37,431 nucleotides of DNA from Promethearchaeia archaeon (GCA_029856105.1 JAHQWH010000088.1:1-37431), one strand, 5' to 3'. Shown: positions 22,360 to 31,860, numbered from the stretch's first letter. Notes: generated from the letters alone by a model not told the origin. Numbers and translations: made by a program.

Positions 22360-23406
22360 TCAATGATGAGTCGTTAATTCATTTAATTTTTCATTATTTA
22401 AGCAATAAAGGTTTTTCTTGTCAAGGGTTCTAAGATTCACCAATTGACTATCAATCAAAATCTCGAGATATTTATTCACGGTCGTGTGATGCATTCTGAG
22501 GGTTTTAGCAATTTGGGATTTTGTGCAACCTTTCGAATTTAATTTCAAATATTCGATTAGTTCGCTACATTTTACTCTTGAAATGATTTGTAATATATGG
22601 TCATTTTCCGAGGGCAATTTCGAGTCAAAATATGCGATTTGGTTATTAAACTCTTGTTTTCTTATCATATTAAACCTCAGTAGAATATTTAGGTGCCAAT
22701 TTGTCAGAAAGATACTTAATCCCAGAGTTTTTGATAATTTGTTTAAATATGTTCCAGGATTATTCTTTATCTCCTCGTAAATACTACTACGGTTTAAATT
22801 GGATAAAATTGTATTTCTTGTAATCTTTGATCCTTCTACAATCATATGTTTTGTTGCCAATGAATCGAGTATTTGTTTAATACCATTATGATTTAACCCA
22901 TTATCCTCTTGAAAATATCTGTTTTTGATGAAAGAAACCAAATCAGGTTTATAACATACTCTATTTTTATTTAGAAATTCCTCAACGAGAGTAAAAACTT
23001 GAGACTCCTCAATCGATAAATCCAATGAGATGGAGATTGAGGCGACTTCCTTACCTTGAACTTCTCTTTGATGCCCTTCCTTAATTAGACCGAATAATTG
23101 AGCCCCTGCAGAGATTCCAATAAAAACTGTAAGAGAAATTATGATTTTTCGATTAATTTCTAAATCCAAATTATTAAAAGTACTACATTCCATACTGAAC
23201 GGATCAAAATCTTCATCTGATACCCCCGTAATAGAATTAGATGTTTCTAAAATTACTTTTAATAGGTTAGAATTTAAATAATCTGAATAATTATCTTGGT
23301 CATCAAAATCATCTATCAATTTATTAAATAAAACGTTAGGTACATAAAGAATTAGCAGTCCCGTGATAATTAGGATAATAACTTTAATTCTTCGCCCTTT
23401 GAACAT
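22360..23406 (-). CDS. Membrane-anchored tandem winged-helix regulator
   Basis: The 348-residue protein has an N-terminal helix (VIILIITGLLILYVPNVLF), an external loop of about 55 residues and a second helix near 88-108 (KIIISLTVFIGISAGAQLFG), so both the N-terminus and the rest face the cytosol. Two winged helix-turn-helix domains follow: NPGTYLNKLSKTLGLSIFLT with NWHLNILLRFNMI, and NSKGCTKSQIAKTLRMHHTT with VNKYLEILIDSQLV. Archaeal membrane-bound wHTH proteins of this build are known as sensors that regulate from the membrane. The signal and targets are unknown. Confidence 0.75.
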   Translation of the reverse strand: MFKGRRIKVIILIITGLLILYVPNVLFNKLIDDFDDQDNYSDYLNSNLLKVILETSNSITGVSDEDFDPFSMECSTFNNLDLEINRKIIISLTVFIGISAGAQLFGLIKEGHQREVQGKEVASISISLDLSIEESQVFTLVEEFLNKNRVCYKPDLVSFIKNRYFQEDNGLNHNGIKQILDSLATKHMIVEGSKITRNTILSNLNRSSIYEEIKNNPGTYLNKLSKTLGLSIFLTNWHLNILLRFNMIRKQEFNNQIAYFDSKLPSENDHILQIISRVKCSELIEYLKLNSKGCTKSQIAKTLRMHHTTVNKYLEILIDSQLVNLRTLDKKNLYCLNNEKLNELTTHH

Positions 23407-23474
23407 AATATTAATCTCATGGTGATGCTTTGCTTAATATTTTTCTTAACAACCTAATAAATTTTATGGTGATG

Positions 23475-23548
23475 GTTTTCTTTTGTTTGAATTCTCACCC
23501 AAGCTAAATTCTCCCCGAAAGGTATTAATTTTTCACACAAAAGAAAAC
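23475..23548. repeat. Inverted repeat in the 23407-23799 gap
   Basis: Arms GTTTTCTTTTGTTTG (23475-23489) and CACACAAAAGAAAAC (23534-23548) pair over 15 bases with one mismatch around a 44-base loop. Near it ATGGTGATG occurs twice (about 23419 and 23467). No gene is seen in this 393-base gap; the element could be an operator for the regulator upstream or an RNA hairpin. Confidence 0.5.
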
Positions 23549-23799
23549 TTGTTAGGCTTAGAACTTGTGATTTCGTCGTTAATCGAAGGTTTAAAGACGA
23601 GCGATTACATAGAATAATTTATCTCTGTAATTTATTTAAAAAACTCTAAATTAATTAATTTTAAATCATAAAATCAAAATAAAAGCTAAAAATGTATTGT
23701 GATAAGAATTGAATAGAAAATGAATTTCGACTTGATATTTATAGCCTTCAATTTTTAGAGCGCAATTACCAAGTAAAATCAATTCTTATTCTTTCTTTA

Positions 23800-25107
23800 T
23801 TATTCAAGCTCGATTTGTATGTATTTTTTTTGAAGTTTTAACATTGATTCTAAAATATTTTTTGCTTGCGATGTGCTATTTATAACTGGATCGGCAAGAA
23901 GCGCTTGTAGAGCAACTTTTTTTGATTTAGTAAGAATTGCCTCGACGACAAGGTCTTGAACAGAAGCTTGAGTCCTTAATAACGCAGCTAGACCTTTAGG
24001 ATAGTCTCCAAGCGGTACTCCGTGAAGTCCGTCTTTATTAACGATAGCAGGGCATTCTACTACTAGGTCTTGGGGAAGATTTGTAATAATACCATCATTA
24101 GGAATGTTTACCGAGGTTTCTTCGTGATTATCATTAGTTATTATGCCTTCAATAATAGGAATGGCTCTTTCAGCATCGGCTTTCACGAGTTTAGCGCCTC
24201 TTCCGCGTTCTATAGTCCTTTTTATTCGACTAAAACTTTTAGCTAACTTAACTTCGTAGGATTCCCAGAATTCACGGCCATGGGGTAAGTCTGCAACTTC
24301 CCACGCCCATGATAGGTATTCCCCATAATGGTTGTCCGTCGTGTATGCATAATAATCATATGTTTCTAAAATGAATTTAATTAGAGACAGATCTGTGCTT
24401 TCAGCTAATCTCTCTAAAACCGCAGGACCTTTCTGACGAATATCTGGATAAGCATCTCTACCAGTATCGCGATATTTTGCTTCTAGAACAACTCCAAAAT
24501 GATTTAATCCTCCTGTTTTAATTTCAATATTTGACATCGGCGTATCAAGAATTTTTGGGAGGATTTGAGGGGCATTATTTCCTAATTCGTGGCATAAGCC
24601 TACAAATTTTTGATTTGGAAATTTTCGCTTTATTGCCAGACAAATTCGACTCATGGGATTGGAGTAATTTATAAAAAGCGCATATGGACAAATCTTCTGA
24701 ATATCCTCACAAATGTCTAAAATAGGAGGTATCACTCTCAATGAATGGAAGAGACCTCCAGGTCCACCATTCTCACCAGTAATTTGCGTGCTACCCCACA
24801 TCATTGGAAATTCAAAATCCCACCTTAACAGTTTAAATCTTGGAGGTATTTCTATTGCGTTGATAACAAATGTTGCGTTTTTTAAGGCTTCTTTTCGATC
24901 TAAAGATAATTCAACGGTATAGTTTAATTTACCACTCTCAACAGCAGATTGACATGCTTGAGTTGCTAAACCTAAATTTTCTTCGTTTATATCGTGAAGG
25001 CATATAGTAGAACCATCTAAGCTCTCACTATGTATTACACTGCCCACGGAACCTAATCCAAATTGAAGAGACCCGGCACCAATCACTACTATTTTTTCTT
25101 TACTCAT
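23800..25107 (-). CDS. Glycoside hydrolase family 4 (alpha-galactosidase/glucosidase type)
   Basis: The 435-residue protein has a Rossmann N-terminus (KIVVIGAGSLQFG) binding NAD, then ITGENGGPGGLFHSLR, FINYSNPMSRICLA, GLCHELGNN with the Cys/His that hold the Mn ion, TGGLNHFG and TDNHYGEYLSW. These are the signatures of GH4 enzymes, which cleave glycosides by an NAD- and Mn-dependent redox-elimination route. Length is typical. The sub-specificity (alpha-glucosidase, alpha-galactosidase, alpha-glucuronidase) cannot be settled. It is divergent from the cyclase-family gene, with about 145 bases between. Confidence 0.93.
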   Translation of the reverse strand: MSKEKIVVIGAGSLQFGLGSVGSVIHSESLDGSTICLHDINEENLGLATQACQSAVESGKLNYTVELSLDRKEALKNATFVINAIEIPPRFKLLRWDFEFPMMWGSTQITGENGGPGGLFHSLRVIPPILDICEDIQKICPYALFINYSNPMSRICLAIKRKFPNQKFVGLCHELGNNAPQILPKILDTPMSNIEIKTGGLNHFGVVLEAKYRDTGRDAYPDIRQKGPAVLERLAESTDLSLIKFILETYDYYAYTTDNHYGEYLSWAWEVADLPHGREFWESYEVKLAKSFSRIKRTIERGRGAKLVKADAERAIPIIEGIITNDNHEETSVNIPNDGIITNLPQDLVVECPAIVNKDGLHGVPLGDYPKGLAALLRTQASVQDLVVEAILTKSKKVALQALLADPVINSTSQAKNILESMLKLQKKYIQIELE

Positions 25108-25204
25108 TATGAATCACTTATATCTAAATTTAATTTCTATAATTAAAAAATTTTTATCATAAGAGTTTATTATAATTGGGAAGATAAACATTTTTATTAT
25201 GATA

Positions 25205-25214
25205 TCTTATATAT
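25205..25214 (+). promoter_or_regulatory. TATA-like box of the cyclase-family gene
   Basis: CTTATATATT stands 38-48 bases before the ATG at 25253, in the divergent gap with the GH4 gene. Confidence 0.4.
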
Positions 25215-25252
25215 TGTTGTATAGAATAGATAAAAAGTGTGGAATTTAGAAA

Positions 25253-26053
25253 ATGAAATTTATTGATCTTTCAATCCCTATTATAAATCCCGACGAACTT
25301 ATTTTTGACCCTCCTCTTACCCAACCTCATATTGAGTATGGTAATCACGATAGAGGCGCTGAAGAAATGGGTTTTCTTTTTTCACGGCTGAAACCAGAGC
25401 ATCTCCCCATTGGAAAGGGTTGGACAACAGAATCCATTACATTAGGCACGCATTCTGGAACCCATATGGATGCCCCTTGGCATTTTGCTCCTATCCAAGA
25501 CAGAGAAATTGGAGAAAAAAAGGCTATGACAATTGACGAGTTTCCATTAGAATGGGGTATTGGACCGTTAATTGTCTTAGATTGTACGGATTACGAAGAA
25601 GGGTACGTAATGACGCCCGAAGATATCGATAAAAAATTAGAAGGTATAAATCATAATTTAAAAGAAGGTGATATTCTCTGCGTTCATACAAACGCCCCCA
25701 AGCACTATGGTACAAAAGAATACATAAATCATGGCGTTGGAGTTGGTAGGGAAGCAACGCTACATATTATTCGCCAAGGCGTTCATGTGGTTGGAATCGA
25801 TGCTTGGTCATGGGACGCTCCATTTACTCTAACTGCAAAAAAATGGAAAAAATCAATAAAAGAGAAAAAACCTGATACATCAATTATTTGGGAAGGCCAT
25901 TTCGCTGGAATAGAATTAGGCTATTTTCAAATGGAAAAAATGATGAATTTAGATAAATTACCTGCGGTTGGAGCCACAATTTATTGTTTTCCAGTTAAAA
26001 TAGCTAGGGCGAGCGCTGGTTGGGTTAGAGCTGTTGCGAGTGTCCCTGATTAA
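25253..26053 (+). CDS. Cyclase-family metal-dependent hydrolase (kynurenine-formamidase-like)
   Basis: A 266-residue member of PF04199. The metal site is GTHSGTHMDAPWHFAP (H67, H71, D73, H77), preceded by FIDLSIPI and followed by GPLIVLDCTD, EGDILCVHTN and VVGIDAWSWDAP. Relatives are kynurenine formamidases, isatin hydrolases and polyketide-cyclase-like enzymes acting on amides or cyclic imides. The substrate is unknown. It ends seven bases from the convergent acyltransferase gene. Confidence 0.9.
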   Translation: MKFIDLSIPIINPDELIFDPPLTQPHIEYGNHDRGAEEMGFLFSRLKPEHLPIGKGWTTESITLGTHSGTHMDAPWHFAPIQDREIGEKKAMTIDEFPLEWGIGPLIVLDCTDYEEGYVMTPEDIDKKLEGINHNLKEGDILCVHTNAPKHYGTKEYINHGVGVGREATLHIIRQGVHVVGIDAWSWDAPFTLTAKKWKKSIKEKKPDTSIIWEGHFAGIELGYFQMEKMMNLDKLPAVGATIYCFPVKIARASAGWVRAVASVPD

Positions 26054-26059
26054 CGAATA

Positions 26060-27178
26060 TTAAGAACTAAGAACTTTTAAAGCTTTTTTTTTAAAACTAT
26101 TTTCTATGAGCCGAGTTGCAATTAAAAAGCTGAGAATGCCGAGAACAGCTTTAAGAGAAGCTTTTTCTCTTAATTTCATGTAAGTAGCTCGCAGAATTAC
26201 CCCAAATAATATTATTCCCACTGCACATGCCAACCAAATTGTAAAATAAGCGTTAAGTTGTTGCGTAAATAGGAAAATTAGCGGGTTGTGTAGCAAAAAG
26301 ACGGTAAATGAGTAATAAGAATAATAGAAGAAATATTTGTAGCTTTTAGCTGTTTTTATTTTTTCCAAAACTTCGATAAGCATAAGGGATGATAATATAA
26401 TTATTACTAAACCTATGGCAGAAGCAATTGATGGGATTGTGTTAAAGATCAGAAAATTAGGGAATTGATAAAAAACACCAAAAACAACTAAAGAAATTCC
26501 AATTAATAACATATGAATTAGCAATTTGTTTTTAAATTGGTATTTCCTATCGATTTGATCTTCAATAATATTGATTTTGTAAACATATTCCCCTACTGCC
26601 GATCCAATTATAAATATACCTAGATAAATCAAAATTACATATTGATCCAAAGGAAAAAAGAGTATATGAAATAGAACACCAAATAGCGATGCTTCTCCCT
26701 CATAGGACAATAACAAATTCAAAATTAGCTGATTTCCTATTATCATAGAAATTCCCAGAAGTATTCTGAATAGTTTAGAGGTTTTCAAGAGTGGCCAAGC
26801 TAATAAAAGAGAAAATCCAATTGTTTGCAGGGCGTTCCACTCCCAAATGCTTCCCCCCCATATCAACGCATTAAAAGCATTAAAAATAAAGGCTATAATT
26901 AATATAAAGCTAGCTCTAAGGAGGTAAATGTTTCTTATGGTTGTCATACTAATCGTATCTGAGTCTTTTGTTGTGTTTTGATAATTTCTAAAGGATAACG
27001 CTGCGCTGATTCCTGAAACGAAAAGAAATCCCGTTGCACCGAGTGGTTTAAGAAACGCGTATAACCAAAATTGCAGCCAAGCGTCTTCCGGTCTTATCCA
27101 CCAAAAAATTAGGTGCCCAAAAACCATGAGGAACATTGAAAGACCTCTAACGGTGTCAACGCTATTTATTCTTCTCAT
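26060..27178 (-). CDS. Multi-pass acyltransferase (DUF1624 / HGSNAT-like)
   Basis: The 372-residue integral membrane protein has about ten helices. The N-terminus RRINSVDTVRGLSMFLMVFG with the following HLIFWW is the R..S.D..RG......H signature of DUF1624/HGSNAT-like and related acyltransferase-3 proteins, the histidine being the acyl acceptor in the mechanism. Such proteins acetylate sugars of surface polymers across the membrane. The acceptor is unknown here, though the GH4 glycosidase is a near neighbour. Confidence 0.82.
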   Translation of the reverse strand: MRRINSVDTVRGLSMFLMVFGHLIFWWIRPEDAWLQFWLYAFLKPLGATGFLFVSGISAALSFRNYQNTTKDSDTISMTTIRNIYLLRASFILIIAFIFNAFNALIWGGSIWEWNALQTIGFSLLLAWPLLKTSKLFRILLGISMIIGNQLILNLLLSYEGEASLFGVLFHILFFPLDQYVILIYLGIFIIGSAVGEYVYKINIIEDQIDRKYQFKNKLLIHMLLIGISLVVFGVFYQFPNFLIFNTIPSIASAIGLVIIILSSLMLIEVLEKIKTAKSYKYFFYYSYYSFTVFLLHNPLIFLFTQQLNAYFTIWLACAVGIILFGVILRATYMKLREKASLKAVLGILSFLIATRLIENSFKKKALKVLSS

Positions 27179-27351
27179 ATTGTTAATAAAAAGTTGACAT
27201 ACTATTTATAGCTTTAATTCTCGAAAACGATTTTGATAATAATGTAAAAATTTTGTTTGGAAAGTAATTCTCATAAAAAGAAGCGAACTAATAGAGTTAT
27301 AGCTACAATTCTTGAATAAATAAGAAAAAAAATAGAAATTTAATTTTTTTT

Positions 27352-29580
27352 TTATTCTTCTTTAAATATGTTCTCGACTAGTTTGTGATCGTCTTTGAAA
27401 TATATTAAGGCTCCACTCCAATCTGCTAACGCATCAGCGTACTTAGCTTCAAATTCATTGACGAATTCTCTTAGATTTGACCGCACTTCAGAAGCTTGCT
27501 TTCCCTTAATAAATAACGCCCCAAATATGCGCTTACCATATTCGAGAAGGATAGTTATGTCGCCATGATCTATTGTTTTTAGTAGTTCTTGTGATTTGGT
27601 AGTTTCCTTAATAAAAGATGTGATTGCTGAAAACATACCAGAAACAATTCCGGGGTCTTGATTGTAATCTTGAGTGAAATTATAATCGAAGATACCTCGG
27701 CCGTCGTCGTAAATAATGTATAGTCCCTGTTTTACTACTTTTTCAAAAACGTAACTAAACTCTTGTTTTAATACATCAATTAGGTTGTTGTTATAGAGGT
27801 ATTTAAGAGTAAAGTAAAATCTTTGCATCTCTTTTTCGTCTGTAGGTTTAATTTCATCCAGAATTTTTCCAGTCTCTAAAGAAGCCAAAATGGATTTTAT
27901 TTCCTCTCGCTCATCACTCAAAATATAGTAATCAACATTTTCCTTCTTTATAATTAAATATCGCGCTTTTCCTTTCATATATTCATCGTATGATAGGAAT
28001 TCAGTTACAGTAGAGAAAATCGCTTTCTCTAAATGGCGTTCGTCAATACTAATATTTTTAGCTCTAAAACCTTTTGGAAAGTAAAAAACTATTAGGCTCC
28101 AGAATATAATATTGAAGATATAATGAGTGGTTTGATAAGGAATCGCGAGTATAGATAGAATTCCAATTAAATCCGCATTAAATCCAGCAGTTCTTAAAGT
28201 ATAGAAGTTAAAGCCAAAAATAGTGGTAAAACTTGACTGTCCGGTTATCCAATACGTATCTGGTGCGAAATTGATTATCCCATTTCCCCCTAGAAATATA
28301 AATAGCATAGATAGAACGATTAAAATAGGTAGAAATGTTACAAAACTCAGAAACATGCTGTTCATATATTTCAAACTGAGGTTTAAGAAGATTGAGGCAA
28401 CAATTAATGAAACTGCGACTAATGCTACGAAATTGAAAAGATTCATAAGGTCAAATCCTAGACTTTGGGATAAGTATACCGGATCGCTTGGTACGAAATT
28501 AGCAGAGCCAATTATGCTCGTAGGAGTTTGAAAGATAAGGGCATATAAAGTTCCAAAAACTAGATAGTTTAGTACAAAAAATACAAAATATGCCAGGAAA
28601 CTAAATACAATTCCGTAGTAAAAATTCGTAAAGTTCATTTTCTTTCTTTTTTCCTTTCTATTTTTCCACCAGTCAATTAATTTGATGAAGATCAGTAAAG
28701 AAATGGGTTCGAAGATTTTAAGAAACAAGATAAAGATAAACGAAGCCATGAGGAAATAAGCAAAGAAATATATGATTACTCCAAAAGAACTGATATCCTC
28801 AACAATGAATAATATAATGGATAAAACGGATATTGGCGCTCCAACGGTGTATAAGCTTTTGTAGGTCTGCTGTCTGATATTCTCTCCGAAATATCTTCCT
28901 CGCAATGCAATTTTAGAGCTGAAAAGGAGTTCTAAGCTAAATATGAATACTGCAAGGTAAACAAATAAGATTTCTATGAACCAACCTAAAGCAGTTTCTC
29001 CGGTTGTAATTGACACTGATTCTAAGCCTGAAATTTTGAGTAAAACTTGTAGTAAATACAGCGAAATTGGTAAAAGTACGACAAGTAACTTTAATATATC
29101 TTTTTCTCTCGACCAATCGTTTTTAAATAAATCATTTCTAATTCGTTTGTATGGACTATCGATAATGTGATACGACAATCCCTGTAATTTTTCTTCTTTT
29201 GAGCCTTTATCTTTTCTTAGTCGATTCCATACAAAAACAAAAGAAATAAACGGCGCCACGAAAAAGATAAACGGTAACGTAACGAGAGGGTAATAAGCAA
29301 ATAAAGCAATGAGAGAACCGATATGTGTTATTATATAACCAATGCCCAAACCAAGATTGCCTTCCTCGCCAGGATGTAATTCTAGTTCGATTGGAGCTGT
29401 TCCTAATTGAAAGATTATAGGAAGTACCCAATATATCAAATAGAAAACCATGATTCCTAGCATTACTCTAAAATATACTTTGCCAGCAAATTTTTTCCGT
29501 ATGAAAAAGTATGGTATCACAACTATAATTATTGGAATTGCGTTAAGTAAGAACAAAGCAACTATTTCGATAACATTCAT
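27352..29580 (-). CDS. Large multi-pass membrane protein with longin/roadblock-like C-terminal domain
   Basis: The 742-residue protein has about eleven to thirteen hydrophobic helices up to residue 515 or so. The soluble C-terminus has a helical segment (RFYFTLKYLYNNNLIDVLKQ) and then a domain of the pattern GLYIIYDDGRGIFDYNF, DPGIVSGMFSAITSFIKE, DITILLEYGKRIFGALFIK and REFVNEFEAKYADALADW. That strand-strand-helix-strand-strand-helix order with an SGMFSAI helix is typical of longin-like or roadblock-like domains, common in Asgard archaea and in eukaryotic trafficking and GTPase regulators. It might couple a membrane transporter-like body to small GTPases; this is inference. It is divergent from the HDAC-like gene. 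Confidence 0.7.
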   Translation of the reverse strand: MNVIEIVALFLLNAIPIIIVVIPYFFIRKKFAGKVYFRVMLGIMVFYLIYWVLPIIFQLGTAPIELELHPGEEGNLGLGIGYIITHIGSLIALFAYYPLVTLPFIFFVAPFISFVFVWNRLRKDKGSKEEKLQGLSYHIIDSPYKRIRNDLFKNDWSREKDILKLLVVLLPISLYLLQVLLKISGLESVSITTGETALGWFIEILFVYLAVFIFSLELLFSSKIALRGRYFGENIRQQTYKSLYTVGAPISVLSIILFIVEDISSFGVIIYFFAYFLMASFIFILFLKIFEPISLLIFIKLIDWWKNRKEKRKKMNFTNFYYGIVFSFLAYFVFFVLNYLVFGTLYALIFQTPTSIIGSANFVPSDPVYLSQSLGFDLMNLFNFVALVAVSLIVASIFLNLSLKYMNSMFLSFVTFLPILIVLSMLFIFLGGNGIINFAPDTYWITGQSSFTTIFGFNFYTLRTAGFNADLIGILSILAIPYQTTHYIFNIIFWSLIVFYFPKGFRAKNISIDERHLEKAIFSTVTEFLSYDEYMKGKARYLIIKKENVDYYILSDEREEIKSILASLETGKILDEIKPTDEKEMQRFYFTLKYLYNNNLIDVLKQEFSYVFEKVVKQGLYIIYDDGRGIFDYNFTQDYNQDPGIVSGMFSAITSFIKETTKSQELLKTIDHGDITILLEYGKRIFGALFIKGKQASEVRSNLREFVNEFEAKYADALADWSGALIYFKDDHKLVENIFKEE

Positions 29581-29683
29581 TTTTATTCTCTAACCTTTTT
29601 GAGTAAATTGAAATTATTTTTTAATATTAGTATGCAAATATTATTATAAGAGTTTAGTTATTCTAATATTTTTTATTTTTGAT

Positions 29684-30778
29684 ATGATGACAGAAAATAC
29701 AATTGGTATTATAGTCGATGATGATTTTGCTTCCAAGCACATTCCCCCATATCCAAAACCATCCTTTATATCTTTTGAACATCCCTTTAGGATAAGATCT
29801 ATTCTTAATCATTTAGAACGGGCCAATCTATTTAAAAATAATCGTATAATTAAGGTTGAGCCTAAAATGGCTACAGAATCTATTCTAGAGCTAGCCCATT
29901 CGAAATATCATATTGAAGCAATTAAGCGCATCTCTAACGTAGGAGGAGGCTTTCTTGACGAAGAGGTTTTTGTATCAGACGATACTTACGCCTTAGCTAA
30001 AAAAGCTGTTGGTGGAGCTATAGAAGCAATAGAAGGCGTAATAAATGGTAGGTTTAATCAGTCGTTTGCCTTAATAAGACCTCCAGGACACCACGCATTC
30101 AGAGAGAAAGCATCAGGACTCTGTATATTCAACAATATCGCAAATTCTATCCTTTATCTACGAAAGCAATTGAAATTTAGTCAGAAAATTGCAATAATCG
30201 ATATTGACGATCATTTTGGAGATGGTCTTGCGCAATTTTTTTACGATGATCCTTCAATTCTTTACTTTTCTATTCACGAATTTGATTTTACCGGAGGTGA
30301 TTTAGGTATGATTGACGAACTTGGAATAGACGAGGGAATTGGTAAAAATATTAACTTTCCCGTGCCAGCAGGCATAACAAATAACGATTTTTATTATTGT
30401 CTTGAATTGCTCGACCCTATAATTAAAGAATTCAAGCCAGAGCTTATCATTGTTGCCGCGGGCTTTGATATGTATTTCGCAGATCCTATTGGAAACTGTT
30501 TATTGACTAGCATTGCATACAATAAATTTGCTGAAAGACTATTAAAAATTGCAGAAGAAGTATGTAAAGGAAAAATATCTTTCATTCTAGAAGGAGGATA
30601 CAATATAATAGGATTACCTTATTGTGTTCACGCCGTTATCAAAGCTCTATTAAAGGAAAAATACGAGCCTCCTGAATTTGAGAAAAAATTTTCATTATCG
30701 GACGAATCTAAAAGAGAGGAGTTAGAAAAAATCAAAACTTTTCTCACAGATTTATTACAAACTCTTTGGGACAAATAA
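29684..30778 (+). CDS. Histone-deacetylase-fold amidohydrolase (class I/II HDAC, AcuC/AphA-like)
   Basis: The 364-residue protein is a zinc-dependent deacetylase by motif. IRPPGHHAF has the catalytic histidine pair (H136/H137), and GLCIFNN follows. IDIDDHFGDG gives zinc ligands D175 and H177, AGFDMYFADPIG gives the third ligand D267, and LEGGYN gives the catalytic Y306. All active-site residues are present. Relatives remove acetyl groups from histone tails, polyamines or other acyl-lysines. In Asgard archaea the substrate is unknown, and archaeal histones or Alba are possible. The 3' end converges on the profilin gene, 36 bases apart. The start is in a tandem ATG-ATG. Confidence 0.93.
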   Translation: MMTENTIGIIVDDDFASKHIPPYPKPSFISFEHPFRIRSILNHLERANLFKNNRIIKVEPKMATESILELAHSKYHIEAIKRISNVGGGFLDEEVFVSDDTYALAKKAVGGAIEAIEGVINGRFNQSFALIRPPGHHAFREKASGLCIFNNIANSILYLRKQLKFSQKIAIIDIDDHFGDGLAQFFYDDPSILYFSIHEFDFTGGDLGMIDELGIDEGIGKNINFPVPAGITNNDFYYCLELLDPIIKEFKPELIIVAAGFDMYFADPIGNCLLTSIAYNKFAERLLKIAEEVCKGKISFILEGGYNIIGLPYCVHAVIKALLKEKYEPPEFEKKFSLSDESKREELEKIKTFLTDLLQTLWDK

Positions 30779-30814
30779 ACCGTTAAAAATAAAAATTTAA
30801 AAATAAAAAGAACT

Positions 30815-31219
30815 TTATACAAAATTCGCTAACTTTAGCGCAAAAGATTGAACTGTAAACAAAGCGTCTCTAGGTCCAACTTGAGGGTTAATGTAGCAAA
30901 TAAGTGCGCCCGTTCCACCTATAGGGATTGGTGCTATAATTAGGTGTCCTTTTCCTGTGATATTCGTACCTATCTTTCGCTCTTCAGTATTCTCTACTAT
31001 CATATATTTAATTCCTTGGAGCGAAATATTTGACATTCCCCTTTGTCCAAGTTCAAGTTTTGCTTTTAATAATTCATTAACCTTGTCTAAATCGCTGGAG
31101 AGATCCCAGTTCTGGGTTTGAGTAATTAAAGATCCAGATTTATTAATAATGGCTACTCCAAAAACATTCTGCTCTGCATTTAGAAGTTCATTTATAATAG
31201 TTTCAATTTCTGTTGACAT
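30815..31219 (-). CDS. Asgard profilin
   Basis: The 134-residue protein has the profilin fold by sequence: an N-terminal helix (IETIINELLNAEQN), VFGVAIINKSGSLITQTQNW matching the AAIIGQDGSVWAQS strand pair of eukaryotic profilins, ISLQGIKYMIVENTE matching the hallmark LxGxKYMVI, then GKGHLIIAPI, TGALICYI and a C-terminal helix VGPRDALFTVQSFALKLANF. Profilins bind actin monomers and feed filament growth. Asgard profilins are known to work with eukaryotic actin. No actin gene is in the window. A roadblock/LC7 or MglB-like protein is the alternative, but the KYM block and the helix order favour profilin. Confidence 0.8.
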   Translation of the reverse strand: MSTEIETIINELLNAEQNVFGVAIINKSGSLITQTQNWDLSSDLDKVNELLKAKLELGQRGMSNISLQGIKYMIVENTEERKIGTNITGKGHLIIAPIPIGGTGALICYINPQVGPRDALFTVQSFALKLANFV

Positions 31220-31304
31220 TATTCATTATTCCCAAAATTTTTATTATGATTTTATTATATAACTAATACAAACAATTTATATAAAAAATTAATTTTTACT
31301 AAAC

Positions 31305-31309
31305 GGTGA
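31305..31309 (+). promoter_or_regulatory. GGTGA Shine-Dalgarno site deciding a TTG start
   Basis: GGTGA lies five bases before TTG 31315, the only start that keeps the first hydrophobic helix in phase. A TATA-like TTTATATA stands at 31276-31283. Confidence 0.65.
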
Positions 31310-31314
31310 AATAA

Positions 31315-31848
31315 TTGGCTTTTAGATTATTTAAAAAATCTGTTATGATGGTTTTACGGGAGAAAAAGCAATTTATAGTTTTTTGTTTGATGTATACCTT
31401 CTTAATATTTTGGACAAGTTATTCAATCGAGTTGGTAATAAAGACACCAAGTTTAGGTCTCGCGAGCACAAGTTTCTTCATGGCTTTAGGCGTAGGAATA
31501 TTTTTATCTTTACTTTATGCTTGGTTAATAGTAAGACGTAATTCGAAAACTATAGCAACTTTGAAATGCATTGGTTGGACGAATAAAGATATTAACTCGT
31601 TAATTTCGGGATTTATTCTATTCACAACATTCATGGGCTTTTTTATTATTGTTGAGGTATTATTTCATTACGCAGCTTTTTTTGTGTACATTAACCCAAC
31701 AAGCCCAACGGTACCTTTAGTAAACCTTTTACCGGTTTTTGTAACTTTTACAATTTTTCTATTTTTCCAAATTTTGGCGATTTTGTTAGCTAATAGAAAA
31801 ATCTTGAAAGTTAGACCAATTATCGCATTAAAGAGGGTAGGTGTATAA
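31315..31848 (+). CDS. Minimal FtsX-type ABC permease
   Basis: The 177-residue protein has four transmembrane helices (about 20-40, 50-72, 98-122, 135-160). SLLYAWLIVRRNSKTIATLK followed by CIGWTNKDINSLI is the FtsX/MacB cytoplasmic coupling motif, and VRPIIALKRVGV the family's C-terminal end. The large extracytoplasmic domain of MacB or LolC/E is missing, so only one FtsX core is encoded, probably acting as a dimer. The ABC ATPase gene starts 12 bases after the stop, behind AAGGAGG, so the two form an operon. Exporter, lipid-handling or mechanotransmission roles are all possible. Confidence 0.8.
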   Translation: MAFRLFKKSVMMVLREKKQFIVFCLMYTFLIFWTSYSIELVIKTPSLGLASTSFFMALGVGIFLSLLYAWLIVRRNSKTIATLKCIGWTNKDINSLISGFILFTTFMGFFIIVEVLFHYAAFFVYINPTSPTVPLVNLLPVFVTFTIFLFFQILAILLANRKILKVRPIIALKRVGV

Positions 31849-31860
31849 GGAGGGAAAAAA

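Noticed and set aside
23475..23548. Insertion-sequence ends
   Set aside because: The inverted arms enclose only 44 bases and no transposase; no target duplication is visible.
30815..31219. Roadblock/LC7 protein
   Set aside because: The LxGxKYM block, the GH strand and the C-terminal helix order fit profilin better, though only a structure would settle it.
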